DNA of 19,787 nucleotides from an uncultured Collinsella sp. Lineage in GTDB: Bacteria > Actinomycetota > Coriobacteriia > Coriobacteriales > Coriobacteriaceae. The stretch spans positions 1 through 19,787 of the forward strand of contig USMH01000005.1 in the NCBI GenBank assembly GCA_900555745.1, read 5' to 3'. This document shows positions 7,710-15,294 of the stretch, in pieces (the stretch's first letter is position 1; every line of letters starts with the position of its first letter). Made by a program: the position numbers and the translations under genes. The notes below the pieces were generated by a model that was not told the DNA's origin, searched no databases, and worked only from the letters and a program-made list of their open reading frames with translations.

Positions 7710-7772
7710 GGACACTCCTTAATAAACAAACGAATACGCGGGGCGCCGTTTATGCCAGCACCCAACCGTCCG

Positions 7773-7916
7773 CTATTGTCCCACATGCGACATGGCCCAC
7801 AGCATCCCAATGCAAAGCACCGCCATCAACCCCGTGCACACGGCAGCGATCACAGAATCGCTCATGCGCCTTCCCAGCGACCGCGGCTCTCGTACTTGCT
7901 CTGCTCCGTACATCAT
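7773..7916 (-). CDS. 47-residue single-helix membrane protein
   Basis: This small frame is preceded by AAGGAGG and two consecutive ATG codons (7914-7916 with 4-nt spacing, 7911-7913 with 7-nt spacing). It encodes a basic N-terminus (VREPRSLGRRM) followed by a hydrophobic stretch SVIAAVCTGLMAVLCIGMLW, then MSHVGQ and TAG. The layout is typical of a one-pass inner-membrane microprotein with its positive end inside. I do not recognise a family. The very strong SD supports translation. Its position 63 bp upstream of the RsmJ-like gene suggests co-transcription, not necessarily related function. Confidence 0.6.
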   Translation of the reverse strand: MMYGAEQVREPRSLGRRMSDSVIAAVCTGLMAVLCIGMLWAMSHVGQ

Positions 7917-8076
7917 GACTCCTCCTTGAGACCAGCTCCTTGTTACGGCCTCATCATCGCAGCGCTACACATGAGCTGCCATCGATTTGGCTTACGTCCA
8001 GCTTTCCTTTTTGAAAGGTTGGGTTGGGCCGCGCGGGCTCAAAGCGCTTTCTGGCGCATGCATCGCCGCGTTGAAC

Positions 8077-8126
8077 TACAATGTGCTTCACCATATGTGC
8101 AGTACATTGGGTGCGCCAAGTTGGCG
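8077..8126 (+). promoter_or_regulatory. Candidate promoter and short palindrome before the four-helix membrane protein
   Basis: TACAAT at 8077-8082 matches the -10 consensus at 5 of 6 positions; no good -35 is seen. Downstream, CGCCAA-G-TTGGCG (8114-8126) is a perfect 6-bp-arm palindrome between the putative start of transcription and the gene. It could be an operator. The rest of the 233-bp gap 7917-8149 holds only a weak hairpin near 8003-8020. Confidence 0.4.
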
Positions 8127-8149
8127 TACTCGTATCGAAAGGACCAGCC

Positions 8150-8551
8150 ATGAGCTTCACTCGCAAGACTCTCAAAATCCTTGCTCTCATCTACTTTGTT
8201 TTGGGCATCGCCAGCCTCGTCACCGCCGGCGTCGGTATCGCCACGGGCGGTCTCGATTCCACGTACGGTTCGTACGCCACGCTCGCAGCGGTCGTGCTTA
8301 TCGCCAAGGGTCTCGTCGACCTTGCCGCAGGCGTCGCCGGTATCAAGGGCGCCAACAAGCCTTCGCAGGTGGACGGCGCGTTTAAGCTCGGTATTGTTGC
8401 CGCGGTCGCCACGCTTGCCCAAGCGGTGCTCACGCTTCCCGCGTTTGGCGGCGACGCCATCAACTTTGGCGCCTTTGTCATCGTGGTGTACGACCTGTTC
8501 TTTGTCCAGCAGGCACACGCCGTTAAGGCCGAGAACAAGGACCGCCTGTAA
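8150..8551 (+). CDS. Four-helix integral membrane protein, unknown function
   Basis: This 133-aa protein contains four hydrophobic segments, at about residues 10-32, 43-66, 78-98 and 103-123, and a short charged tail (KAENKDRL). The helices are rich in Ala, Gly and Val. The small size and four-helix bundle recall DUF-type membrane proteins common in Coriobacteriia, but I do not recognise a named family. The ATG at 8150 has GAAAGGA 7 bp upstream; a longer frame starting at 8081 would overlap the -10 element and lacks an SD. It appears to be a single-gene unit ended by a strong hairpin. Confidence 0.7.
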   Translation: MSFTRKTLKILALIYFVLGIASLVTAGVGIATGGLDSTYGSYATLAAVVLIAKGLVDLAAGVAGIKGANKPSQVDGAFKLGIVAAVATLAQAVLTLPAFGGDAINFGAFVIVVYDLFFVQQAHAVKAENKDRL

Positions 8552-8589
8552 GCGCTCGCTTCTCATAACCTCTGCAGCCAAGCAACTAA

Positions 8590-8628
8590 AAAGGGCCAAT
8601 CGCGCATCTCCGCGGTCGGCCCTTTACG
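8590..8628 (+). terminator. Intrinsic terminator after the four-helix membrane protein
   Basis: AAAGGGCCAATCGCG pairs with CGCGGTCGGCCCTTT (one mismatch, one wobble) around a 6-nt loop, followed by TTTACGTTT. It begins about 38 bp after the TAA stop. Confidence 0.75.
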
Positions 8629-8655
8629 TTTGCCCAGATAAAACCTACCAAAATA

Positions 8656-8678
8656 AACCTGTCCCTTTTTGGCAGGTT
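8656..8678 (-). terminator. Terminator of the RlmA-type gene
   Basis: On the minus strand, AACCTG and CAGGTT pair just after the stop codon and are followed by TATTTTGG. The stem is short and the T-run interrupted, so this is moderately supported. Together with the preceding hairpin it separates two convergent genes. Confidence 0.5.
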
Positions 8679-8679
8679 G

Positions 8680-9495
8680 TTAGCTGTGGCGGTACTCGGC
8701 GATGATGAAGTCGATGTCGGTTTGAAGGGTATCCAAGTTTGCCAGGCGCTCTTTATCGGCAGGGCGCGTGCGGTAGTAGTACGGCGTCATCTGGAACACC
8801 GCCTCGATGTCGGCCTGGGTCTGAAGCGTAATATTCGCAGACACCCGCTGCGTTCCGACCAACTCGAGCTCAGTGGTCTGCGGCAGCTTCTCGTCGTTAA
8901 GGTACGGTGTATCGTAGAGCACTTCCTTAAGCCCAAACAGATGACGGGCACCTGGCACGACGGTGTAGAGCGAGCCCTCGGGCGCCAGCACGCGGGCAAA
9001 CTCGCGCTCGTTAAAGGGAGCGAAGAGCTCGGTCACCATATCGAAGGCGCCATCGGCCACGGGGATGTCCTTCATATTGGCCACGAAGTAGGTCGCATCG
9101 CCGCGCTTGGCGGCAAGGCGCACCATCTCTTTGCCCAAGTCGAATCCGTAAGCGTCCACGCCCGGCACCGCGCCTATGGCGCTGGTGTAGTAGCCCTCGC
9201 CACAGCAAATATCGAGCAGCGTCATGGGGCCATTCGTAGACGCGGCGCGCCCAGGCACCTGCTTGCGCGCCAGCTCAACCATTGCATCGCGCAACGGCGC
9301 GTAGTAGCCGCGGTTCAGAAAGTCGCGACGGCTGCGTGCCTGCGACTTGGGATCGCCCATGGAGTCGCCGCTCTTGGACGAGCGCAGCAGATATAGATAG
9401 CCCTCGCGCGCACGGTCAAACCGGTGTCCGCCCGCGCACACAGCACCGCGTTCGTCATCCACCAGCGGCTCATGGCAAACGGGACACAACAACAT
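8680..9495 (-). CDS. rlmA: RlmA-type 23S rRNA (guanine-N1)-methyltransferase
   Basis: This 271-aa protein starts with a zinc finger, CPVC...C...H (C4, C7, C20, H24), then HRFDRAREGYLYLL and the block GDPKSQARSRRDFLNRGYY. A SAM-binding domain follows, with LLDICCGEGYYTSAI and the late motif VLAPEGSLYTVVPGARHLFGLKEVLY. This order is diagnostic for RlmA (RrmA). The E. coli enzyme methylates G745 of 23S rRNA. Gram-positive relatives of the TlrB type methylate G748 and contribute to tylosin resistance. Sequence alone does not say which guanine is used here; a Gram-positive host favours G748. GGAG lies 6 bp before the ATG. Confidence 0.88.
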   Translation of the reverse strand: MLLCPVCHEPLVDDERGAVCAGGHRFDRAREGYLYLLRSSKSGDSMGDPKSQARSRRDFLNRGYYAPLRDAMVELARKQVPGRAASTNGPMTLLDICCGEGYYTSAIGAVPGVDAYGFDLGKEMVRLAAKRGDATYFVANMKDIPVADGAFDMVTELFAPFNEREFARVLAPEGSLYTVVPGARHLFGLKEVLYDTPYLNDEKLPQTTELELVGTQRVSANITLQTQADIEAVFQMTPYYYRTRPADKERLANLDTLQTDIDFIIAEYRHS

Positions 9496-9551
9496 GGCAA
9501 CTCCTTAGCGCGGACTACACAACGCCCACCATTGTCGCACGCCTTCCCCAC

Positions 9552-9617
9552 CTAGTCATTGGAGACGTTCTTGAATGACTAATCGTTTTAGAACGTCCCC
9601 AATGACTAGTCGATTAG
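9552..9617. repeat. Long palindromic element, 20-bp arms, possible mobile REP/MITE-like sequence
   Basis: The arms CTAGTCATTGGAGACGTTCT (9552-9571) and AGAACGTCCCCAATGACTAG (9590-9609) are inverted copies with one mismatch around an 18-nt loop. The octamer AATGACTA recurs in the loop (9574-9581) and in the right arm (9601-9608), and inverted in the left arm. CTAATCG in the loop also pairs with CGATTAG just outside (9611-9617), so alternative folds exist. The element fills the gap between the divergent RlmA and MATE genes and contains no gene. It could also act as a transcription block upstream of the MATE promoter. Confidence 0.65.
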
Positions 9618-9620
9618 GAG

Positions 9621-9626
9621 TATCAT
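9621..9626 (+). promoter_or_regulatory. Candidate -10 element for the MATE gene
   Basis: TATCAT (5/6 to TATAAT) lies 47 bp before the ATG and directly after the palindromic element. The region where a -35 would fall is inside the element's right arm and has no good TTGACA match. Confidence 0.35.
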
Positions 9627-9654
9627 CATCTGCGCAAATGAGCACGAAAAAGCA

Positions 9655-9670
9655 TGTTAGAGATTGAGAG
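9655..9670 (+). repeat. Isolated near-copy of the 16-mer found in the 17.2-kb array
   Basis: TGTTAGAGATTGAGAG matches the array consensus TGTTACAGATTGAGAC at 14 of 16 positions (differences at positions 6 and 16). It lies 3 bp before the MATE start codon, covering the place where an SD would sit. A chance match of this quality in the window is unlikely but possible. Confidence 0.45.
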
Positions 9671-9673
9671 CGT

Positions 9674-11056
9674 ATGGCTGACACCGTATCTAAGCACATT
9701 GACATGACCACCGGCTCGCTGTGGCGCAATATTCCCCTGTTCGCCTTCCCCGTGGCCGCCACGAGCATCTTGGAGCAGCTGTCGAACCTAATCGCCACGG
9801 TCATCATTGGTAATTTCTCGGGCGACCAGGGAACCCTCGCCATGGCGGCGGTCGGCTCCAATGTTCCGCTTACCAGTCTTATGCTCAACCTGTTTATTGG
9901 CATGTCGCTTGGCTCCAACGTGGTCATCGCCAACGCCATCGGCCGCAACGATCAGAACATGGTCAAACGCGCCGTCCATACCTCGATTTTAATGGCGCTC
10001 GTGGGCTTCGTCGTCATCGCGCTGGGCGAGATCTTTGCCGAGCCCATGCTCGCCGCGCTCAACGTTCCCGCCGAGACCATGCCGCTCGCCTCACTCTATC
10101 TACGCGTCTTTTTACTGAGCATGCCCTCGATCTTGCTCTACAACTTTGAGGCCGCGATCTTCCGCTCCGTCGGCATCACCCGCATGCCGCTGCAGGCGCT
10201 TGCCGTGTCCACCGTCCTCAACATTGGTCTGGACCTCATCTTTGTCCCCGTACTCCACTGGGGCGTCGCGGGCGTCGCCATAGCCACCGCCATCGCCTAC
10301 ACCGTCAGCGCCGCTACGCTCTTTATCCGCCTGCTCAAGACCGATTCCGTCGTCCGCGTCACCCCGCGCGACCTGGCTATCGACCCCATCGCCCTCAAGC
10401 GCATCGTCAAGATCGGCCTGCCCGCCGGCATCCAAAGCGCTGTCTTTGCCGTCGCCAATATCATCATCCAATCCGCCATCAACAGCTTGGGCACCGAGGT
10501 CATGGCGGCATCGAGCGCCGCCATGAGCCTGGAGTACGTGTGCTACAACCTGCTCAACAGCTTTAGCCAGGCTTGCACCACCTTTGTGGGACAAAACCAC
10601 GGTGCCCGCCAGATCGACCGCTGCACCAAGACGCTCAAAGTCTGCCTGGTCGAAGGCGGTATCGTCGCGCTCACCACAATTATCGTTATTGTCGGCCTGG
10701 GGCGCGAAATCCTATCGCTGTTCAACAGCGACCCCAACATCGTCTCGATCGGCTATATCCGCGTGTGTTCGATTTTCCCGGCGTACGCCTTTAGCATGTT
10801 CTACGAAAACATGTCAGGCTACCTGCGCGGCTTTGGCATCTCGCTCACGCCCGCCCTCATCACCATGATCTGCGTCTGCGGCATCCGCTTCTATTGGGTG
10901 TTCTGCGTGTTCCCGCACTTCCGCACCTTTGCGAACATCATGATGGTCTACCCCATCAGCCTGGGCACCACGGCGTTCTTTATGGTCGTGGCGGTACTAC
11001 TCTGCCACCCGGCACGCACCTATCGCGCCACCCAAGCCAAAGCGACAACCCGCTAA
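9674..11056 (+). CDS. MATE-family multidrug/metabolite exporter
   Basis: This 460-aa protein has about 12 hydrophobic helices arranged as two similar halves. It carries the MATE signature features: an N-terminal SLWRNIPLFAFPVAATSILEQL, the first-half repeat of GMSLGSNVVIANAIGRND and AAIFRSVGITRMPL, and the second-half counterpart ACTTFVGQNHGARQ and MSGYLRGFGIS. Such proteins export cationic drugs or metabolites using a sodium or proton gradient across the cytoplasmic membrane. The substrate cannot be inferred. Only a weak GAGAG lies before the ATG, so initiation may be weak or regulated. It is convergent with the LysR gene (27-bp gap) and stands alone. Confidence 0.88.
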   Translation: MADTVSKHIDMTTGSLWRNIPLFAFPVAATSILEQLSNLIATVIIGNFSGDQGTLAMAAVGSNVPLTSLMLNLFIGMSLGSNVVIANAIGRNDQNMVKRAVHTSILMALVGFVVIALGEIFAEPMLAALNVPAETMPLASLYLRVFLLSMPSILLYNFEAAIFRSVGITRMPLQALAVSTVLNIGLDLIFVPVLHWGVAGVAIATAIAYTVSAATLFIRLLKTDSVVRVTPRDLAIDPIALKRIVKIGLPAGIQSAVFAVANIIIQSAINSLGTEVMAASSAAMSLEYVCYNLLNSFSQACTTFVGQNHGARQIDRCTKTLKVCLVEGGIVALTTIIVIVGLGREILSLFNSDPNIVSIGYIRVCSIFPAYAFSMFYENMSGYLRGFGISLTPALITMICVCGIRFYWVFCVFPHFRTFANIMMVYPISLGTTAFFMVVAVLLCHPARTYRATQAKATTR

Positions 11057-11083
11057 ACACCGCACTCAACGCCACGCCAGTCA

Positions 11084-11950
11084 TTAATTGACAATATGTG
11101 AGCTCATATAGTCGATAAAGCGCCTCGTGGCGATGGGCATGGTGTCCCAGCTGCGCCAGGCGGCCACCACGTCGCGCGAGGGGGCATGCACGATGGGCCG
11201 CACACGAATATCGGCTCGCATGCCCTCAACGGTACGGCGATACAGCATGCTCACGCCTAGGCCCTCCTCCACCATCGCCATGATGGTGTAGTCGTCGGTC
11301 ACCTCACTCGTCACGTGCGGCGACAGCCCGTGCGTTGCGAATGCATCGAGTACCAGACTCTGTTCGCCCTCATCCAGCAGCACAAACGGCTCGGACGCCA
11401 GGTCGGCGAGTGTCACCTTTTCCTTTGCCGTCAGCGGATGCGCGGCCGGCAACAATGCCACCAACTCGTCGTGATAGACGACGCGCTTCTCGAGCCCAGC
11501 GGTAAATCCGCGTGCCGTAAAACAAAAATCAACCACGCCATCGTGCACCCATTGAGCGTTGCGCGTGTAATCGCCCTGCTTGAGGGTAAAGTGCACGCCC
11601 GGATGCAGGGCCCCAAAGTCGCGGATCACACGCGGCAGCACGGTACGACTCACGTTGGTAAACGTCGCGATACGAATATCAGTCGAAGAGAGCCCCAGCA
11701 GCTCCTGGCGCTTGCCCTCGAGCTCGGCCTCGGCAGTTACGATTTGGCGCAAATACGGCAGGTACTGCTTGCCGTCGCGCGTAAGCGACACACCCTGCTT
11801 GCCGCGCTCGATAATCGTGGTGCCCAGCTCGCGCTCGAGCGCCTTGACGGCCTGGCTCACCGCACTTTGCGTATAGCCCAGCTCGTCCGCCGCACGTTTC
11901 AGGCTGCCGCAATCGACCACCATACAAACAATCTGATACCGCGATGCCAT
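11084..11950 (-). CDS. LysR-family transcriptional regulator
   Basis: This 288-aa protein has an N-terminal winged helix-turn-helix (GSLKRAADELGYTQSAVSQAVKALERELGTTIIER, about residues 15-49) and a C-terminal periplasmic-binding-protein-like effector domain starting near residue 88. The HTH matches the LysR consensus S-x-x-x-A-A-x-x-L-x-x-x-Q-x-A-V-S. The ATG has TGGAGG 5 bp upstream. It is divergent from the EamA exporter gene, the classic arrangement in which a LysR protein controls its neighbour and itself. The ligand is unknown. Confidence 0.9.
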   Translation of the reverse strand: MASRYQIVCMVVDCGSLKRAADELGYTQSAVSQAVKALERELGTTIIERGKQGVSLTRDGKQYLPYLRQIVTAEAELEGKRQELLGLSSTDIRIATFTNVSRTVLPRVIRDFGALHPGVHFTLKQGDYTRNAQWVHDGVVDFCFTARGFTAGLEKRVVYHDELVALLPAAHPLTAKEKVTLADLASEPFVLLDEGEQSLVLDAFATHGLSPHVTSEVTDDYTIMAMVEEGLGVSMLYRRTVEGMRADIRVRPIVHAPSRDVVAAWRSWDTMPIATRRFIDYMSSHIVN

Positions 11951-12009
11951 CGTGCCTCCACATCGATGTAGCTGTAAAACGTTTTGCCAGGGCTTTTTCT
12001 GCCAACATT

Positions 12010-12028
12010 AGTATTTCTTAATCATACT
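12010..12028. promoter_or_regulatory. Candidate LysR-type binding site between lysR and eamA
   Basis: AGTAT-N9-ATACT is a perfect 5-bp-arm dyad, in the size range of LysR boxes. It lies near the middle of the 158-bp divergent gap, about 60 bp from the lysR start and 80 bp from the exporter start. No other dyad in the gap is as clear. Confidence 0.45.
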
Positions 12029-12108
12029 GAAGATACATTCGCTTTACTACATCCACATCTGGGAGCAGAATCCTTTTTACGAAACCGTTCTGTAACAAAA
12101 GGAGTCCC

Positions 12109-13011
12109 ATGGATCGCAAAAAAGCAATCGCGCTCTCATTTTCCGTTCCCGTCGCATGGGGCTTTTCGTACCCCCTCATGAAGATCGGCATGGACAGCAT
12201 GAACGCCACGAGCATCGTTGCGCTGCGCTGCATCATCGCCTTTGTGGCCTGCCTTTTGCTCTTCCACAAGCGCGCTTTCCGCATCAACCGCGACCTTATG
12301 GTCCGCGCCGCCATCATCGGCGCCATTATGGCAACCGAGCTCACCTGCATGTGCTTGGGCTCTAGCCTCACTTCTGCCTCCACTGCCGGCTTTTTGCAGA
12401 GCCTGACGGTCGTGATCGTGCCGTTTGCCAACGCCGCCCTGCTGCGCCGCTCCCCCGAACGCAAAGTGCTCGTCGGCACCGCCATCGTCACCTGCGGTAT
12501 GTTGCTGCTCTCGGGCGCCGACTTCACCAGCCTGAACCCAGGCGCGCTCATCATGCTGCTCTCCGCCTTTGTCTATGCCGGCCATATCATTGTGGCGAAG
12601 CGCTTTGTCGAAGAAGTCGATCCGCTGTCCCTGGGCGTTTGGCAGCTGGGCTTCGGCGGCTTGTTCTCGGGTATCGCCGCATTCACCTTTGGCGGTTTCA
12701 CGCTTCCCGGCACGCCGAGCGAGATCGTCGTTGTCGTCGCACTCGCACTCATCTGCTCTGCCTATGGCTTTATCACCCAAACGCTCGTGCAGCCCCACGT
12801 GCCCGCCGAGACCACCGGCTTCGCCTTCTCGCTCGAGCCGGTCTGCTCCGCCGTCTTCTCGTTCTTCCTGGTCGGCGAGGTCCTGAGCCCCATCGCCTTC
12901 TTTGGCGCCGCTCTCATCCTCACCGGCGTCATGGTGGCAACCGTTGAACTTCCGCGCCTTCGCGCACACGGACACGCTCGCATGGCAGGAGCGCCCGAGC
13001 ACGTCTCGTAG
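12109..13011 (+). CDS. EamA (DMT superfamily) transporter
   Basis: This 300-aa protein has ten predicted membrane helices in two EamA halves. The first half holds SVPVAWGFSYPLMKIGMDSM and ELTCMCLGSSLTSASTAGFL; the second holds ALIMLLSAFVYAGHIIVAKRF and FSLEPVCSAVFSFFLVGE. The last motif (LEPV-A-----LGE) is a hallmark of the RhaT/EamA drug-metabolite exporters. These export amino acids, cofactors or other metabolites, and the substrate is unknown. AAAGGAG precedes the ATG by 4 bp. Its divergent LysR neighbour is the likely regulator. The gene is followed by ung 88 bp later, which has its own promoter candidate. Confidence 0.88.
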   Translation: MDRKKAIALSFSVPVAWGFSYPLMKIGMDSMNATSIVALRCIIAFVACLLLFHKRAFRINRDLMVRAAIIGAIMATELTCMCLGSSLTSASTAGFLQSLTVVIVPFANAALLRRSPERKVLVGTAIVTCGMLLLSGADFTSLNPGALIMLLSAFVYAGHIIVAKRFVEEVDPLSLGVWQLGFGGLFSGIAAFTFGGFTLPGTPSEIVVVVALALICSAYGFITQTLVQPHVPAETTGFAFSLEPVCSAVFSFFLVGEVLSPIAFFGAALILTGVMVATVELPRLRAHGHARMAGAPEHVS

Positions 13012-13058
13012 ACCCCACTTCTCATACAGCCGCGGCATAAAGGTATCCGGTGCGCCTT

Positions 13059-13064
13059 TACAAT
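13059..13064 (+). promoter_or_regulatory. Candidate -10 element for ung
   Basis: TACAAT (5/6) lies 35 bp before the ung ATG. The -35 region is poor. The same hexamer occurs in front of the four-helix membrane protein gene and, on the minus strand, of prfC. Confidence 0.4.
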
Positions 13065-13099
13065 AGATACCAACAGAGCATCTGCCATAAAGGAGCCCC

Positions 13100-13825
13100 A
13101 TGGACACCGCAACCCGCGACCGCAACATAGCAACTTGGTTGGGCGATGCGCCACAGCCGGTACGTGACACTACGAACCAGCTGCTCGAGCGCATCGCCCT
13201 TTTGCGTGGCGAGCAAACCATCTACCCGGCACAAGACGACATCCTCAATGCCCTCGCCTACACGCCGGCCGACCAGGTCAAGGTTGTCATCTTGGGTCAA
13301 GATCCTTATCACGGACCCAACCAGGCCATGGGGCTGTCGTTTTCGGTCCCCACGACGCAAACCAAGTTGCCGCCGAGCCTGCGCAACATTTATAAGGAAC
13401 TCAAAGCCGATCTGGGTTGCCCCATTCCCGCCACGGGAGACCTAACCCCATGGGCACAACAGGGCGTCCTGCTCCTCAACACCACGCTCACCGTGCGCGA
13501 GCATGCCGCGAACTCGCACGCCAAACTGGGCTGGAGCACGCTCACCGACTACGTTATCGAACGCTGTTGTCAGCTGCCTCAGCCGGTAGTCTTTTTGGCA
13601 TGGGGCCGCTTTGCTCAGCAGATGGTCGAAGGTAAGCTCGCCGCGATCGGCGCGGGCAAGGCAACCGACAAGTTCTGCCTGGCCTCCACGCACCCCTCGC
13701 CGCTTTCGGCCAACCGCGCCACGGCAGAACTCCCCGCCTTTATGGGGTCGCGTCCCTTCTCGGCAGCCAATCGGCTACTCGAACAACACGGCTCGACCCC
13801 CGTCAACTGGACTTGCCTCAGCTAA
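13100..13825 (+). CDS. ung: Uracil-DNA glycosylase, family 1
   Basis: This 241-aa enzyme removes uracil from DNA, the first step of base-excision repair. The catalytic water-activating motif VVILGQDPYHGPNQA (about residues 61-75), LLNTTLTVREHAANSH, and the minor-groove loop HPSPLS (with the catalytic-site His) are all present. The length is normal for family 1. The residue after GPNQA is Met where most family members have His (AHGLSFSV); this position is not the catalytic Asp or His. AAAGGAG lies before the ATG. It faces the SDR gene across a shared terminator. Confidence 0.95.
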   Translation: MDTATRDRNIATWLGDAPQPVRDTTNQLLERIALLRGEQTIYPAQDDILNALAYTPADQVKVVILGQDPYHGPNQAMGLSFSVPTTQTKLPPSLRNIYKELKADLGCPIPATGDLTPWAQQGVLLLNTTLTVREHAANSHAKLGWSTLTDYVIERCCQLPQPVVFLAWGRFAQQMVEGKLAAIGAGKATDKFCLASTHPSPLSANRATAELPAFMGSRPFSAANRLLEQHGSTPVNWTCLS

Positions 13826-13840
13826 AAATCGATACATCAA

Positions 13841-13874
13841 AAACGCGCCCGAAGGCTTCCCATCGGGCGCGTTT
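13841..13874. terminator. Bidirectional terminator between ung and SDR gene
   Basis: AAACGCGCCCGA (13841-13852) and TCGGGCGCGTTT (13863-13874) form a perfect 12-bp stem with a 10-nt loop. The A and T ends supply a short U run in either direction. The hairpin starts 15 bp after the ung stop and ends 1 bp before the SDR stop. Confidence 0.85.
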
Positions 13875-13875
13875 C

Positions 13876-14556
13876 CTATTCGGGCCAAATAAATTGTGTG
13901 CGGCCGGCCTCGCCGCCATCGATCAGCAGGCTCTGCCCGGTCATAAACCGGTTGGTCACGCCCACAAAGTAGATCCACTCGGCGATCTCTTGGGCAGTGG
14001 CCCAGCGCTTAAGCGGCGTGAGCTCCATAATCTGGCTCCACAGGTGTTCGTCTTCCATCACACAACGGTTGAGCGGCGTGATAACGCCACCCGGGTCCAC
14101 ACTGTTGGCAATGGCCTGCGGCGCCAGACGGTTTGCAAGGTTCTTGGTGTAGGCGATAACGCCACCCTTGCTGGCGGCATAGGCGGGAAACTCCGATCCC
14201 GTATGCCCGCTCGCCGACCCCACATTGACCACGGATTTGATAGCCGGCGCCGGCCTGGCGGCAAGCCCCTCCCCCACAAAGGCGTAACGCTCGGTCACGT
14301 TGATGGTGCCACACAGGTTGGCAGCGATGTCGTCGGCCGAATCCTGCGTACCGGCAACGTTCACGATTACCTGAGGCTCAAGGTCGCCTGGAAACGAGTC
14401 CGGCTCGCGGACATCAACGATCAGATGGCGGTAGCGCTCGTGTTTGATCGCCGCCGGCAGCAGATCAAAGCCCACGACCTCGTGGCCCTCGTCCAAAAAG
14501 CGCTGCACGCACGCGGCTCCGATACCGCCCGAAGCGCCCGTGATCAAAACCCGCAT
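13876..14556 (-). CDS. Short-chain dehydrogenase/reductase (SDR)
   Basis: This 226-aa Rossmann-fold oxidoreductase has the nucleotide-binding TGASGGIG (residues 6-13), an acidic FDLL after strand 2 (favouring NAD over NADP), NVAG in place of NNAG, the catalytic Ser in NVGSASG, and YAASK (Tyr and Lys of the active site). PGGVITPL and the C-terminal GQSLLIDGGE are also typical of classical SDRs. The substrate cannot be named. The SD AAGGAG overlaps the stop codon of the upstream transporter gene, only 9 bp away, so the two form an operon. A link to queuosine metabolism is not otherwise supported. Confidence 0.88.
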   Translation of the reverse strand: MRVLITGASGGIGAACVQRFLDEGHEVVGFDLLPAAIKHERYRHLIVDVREPDSFPGDLEPQVIVNVAGTQDSADDIAANLCGTINVTERYAFVGEGLAARPAPAIKSVVNVGSASGHTGSEFPAYAASKGGVIAYTKNLANRLAPQAIANSVDPGGVITPLNRCVMEDEHLWSQIMELTPLKRWATAQEIAEWIYFVGVTNRFMTGQSLLIDGGEAGRTQFIWPE

Positions 14557-14565
14557 ACTTGCTCC

Positions 14566-15288
14566 TTAGGCGGTTGCGTGGCGCTCGAGGTACTCGGCGC
14601 CCACATTCTCACGCTCCCAGCCACGCACGACCTTGTAGCCCACGGGGCTCAGGAAGACCTCGCACAGCAGCTCGGCAACAGCGCCGGTCAGCGAGCACAT
14701 AAGGACCTGTACCCACGTCCAGCCAAAGAACGTGTGGCTTACCACAATGGCAAAGACCAGGTTGTCGATAAACTGGCCAACGCCCGTAGACACATAGGAG
14801 CGGAAGGCAAAGCTCGCGAAGTTGTTCTTCTTGAGCATACGGCCGAGCGACTGGTTGAGCGTGGAGTTAACCACGGCAGAAACGAGCATTGCCAGCGAAG
14901 AGCCCAGCACCACGTACCAGGTGCCGCCGATGGTGGCGTTAAGAGCGGTGTTGACCTCGATCATGCCCGTGTCGTAGTAAGCGCCCCACATGCCGGGCGT
15001 GAGCGAGCATGCCCAAAAGCACAGGCTCACGGCAAGGTTGACCAGCAGCGCGAGGATAGAGATTTTAATGGATGCCTTGGCACCAAAGCGCTTGCAGATC
15101 ATGTCCTGGCACAAAAACGAAACCCAGCTCACCACAAAGCCGCAATCGAGCGCCAGATACGGCAGGCTGATAAGCTCTTTGTTGGCCAGCAGGTTCATCA
15201 TGATGACGCTCACGAAAAACAGCGAAACCGTTGCCGCGGGAATGCTCCGCAACAGGACCTTGTAGTCCTCCATGACCTTCTTGATCAT
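14566..15288 (-). CDS. VUT-family (YhhQ/QPTR-like) queuosine-precursor transporter
   Basis: This 240-aa membrane protein has six predicted helices and matches the VUT_1/DUF165 family. Visible landmarks are LPYLALDCGFVVSWVSFLCQDMICKRFG near the front and FRSYVSTGVGQFIDNLVFAIV in the second half; the latter contains the conserved G-Q-x-x-D block. Relatives such as YhhQ import the queuosine precursors preQ0/preQ1, or other vitamins. AAGGAG lies 6 bp before the ATG. Upstream are a good promoter and a leader able to form a pseudoknot, consistent with ligand control of a precursor importer. It is the first gene of a two-gene operon with the SDR. Confidence 0.8.
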   Translation of the reverse strand: MIKKVMEDYKVLLRSIPAATVSLFFVSVIMMNLLANKELISLPYLALDCGFVVSWVSFLCQDMICKRFGAKASIKISILALLVNLAVSLCFWACSLTPGMWGAYYDTGMIEVNTALNATIGGTWYVVLGSSLAMLVSAVVNSTLNQSLGRMLKKNNFASFAFRSYVSTGVGQFIDNLVFAIVVSHTFFGWTWVQVLMCSLTGAVAELLCEVFLSPVGYKVVRGWERENVGAEYLERHATA

Positions 15289-15294
15289 TATGTA

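Noticed and set aside
7974-8153. Coding stretch before the four-helix membrane protein gene on the plus strand
   Set aside because: It has no SD, a Cys/Arg/Trp-rich random-looking product, and contains the promoter and palindrome of the next gene.
11057-11083. Possible terminator between the MATE and LysR genes
   Set aside because: The only dyad is GTCA-TTAAT-TGAC with 4-bp arms, too weak to call.
12136-13221. 361-codon open frame on the minus strand
   Set aside because: It is antisense to the EamA gene and runs into ung; the product is full of Gly, Asp, Glu and Gln in a pattern typical of reverse reading of a membrane-protein gene.
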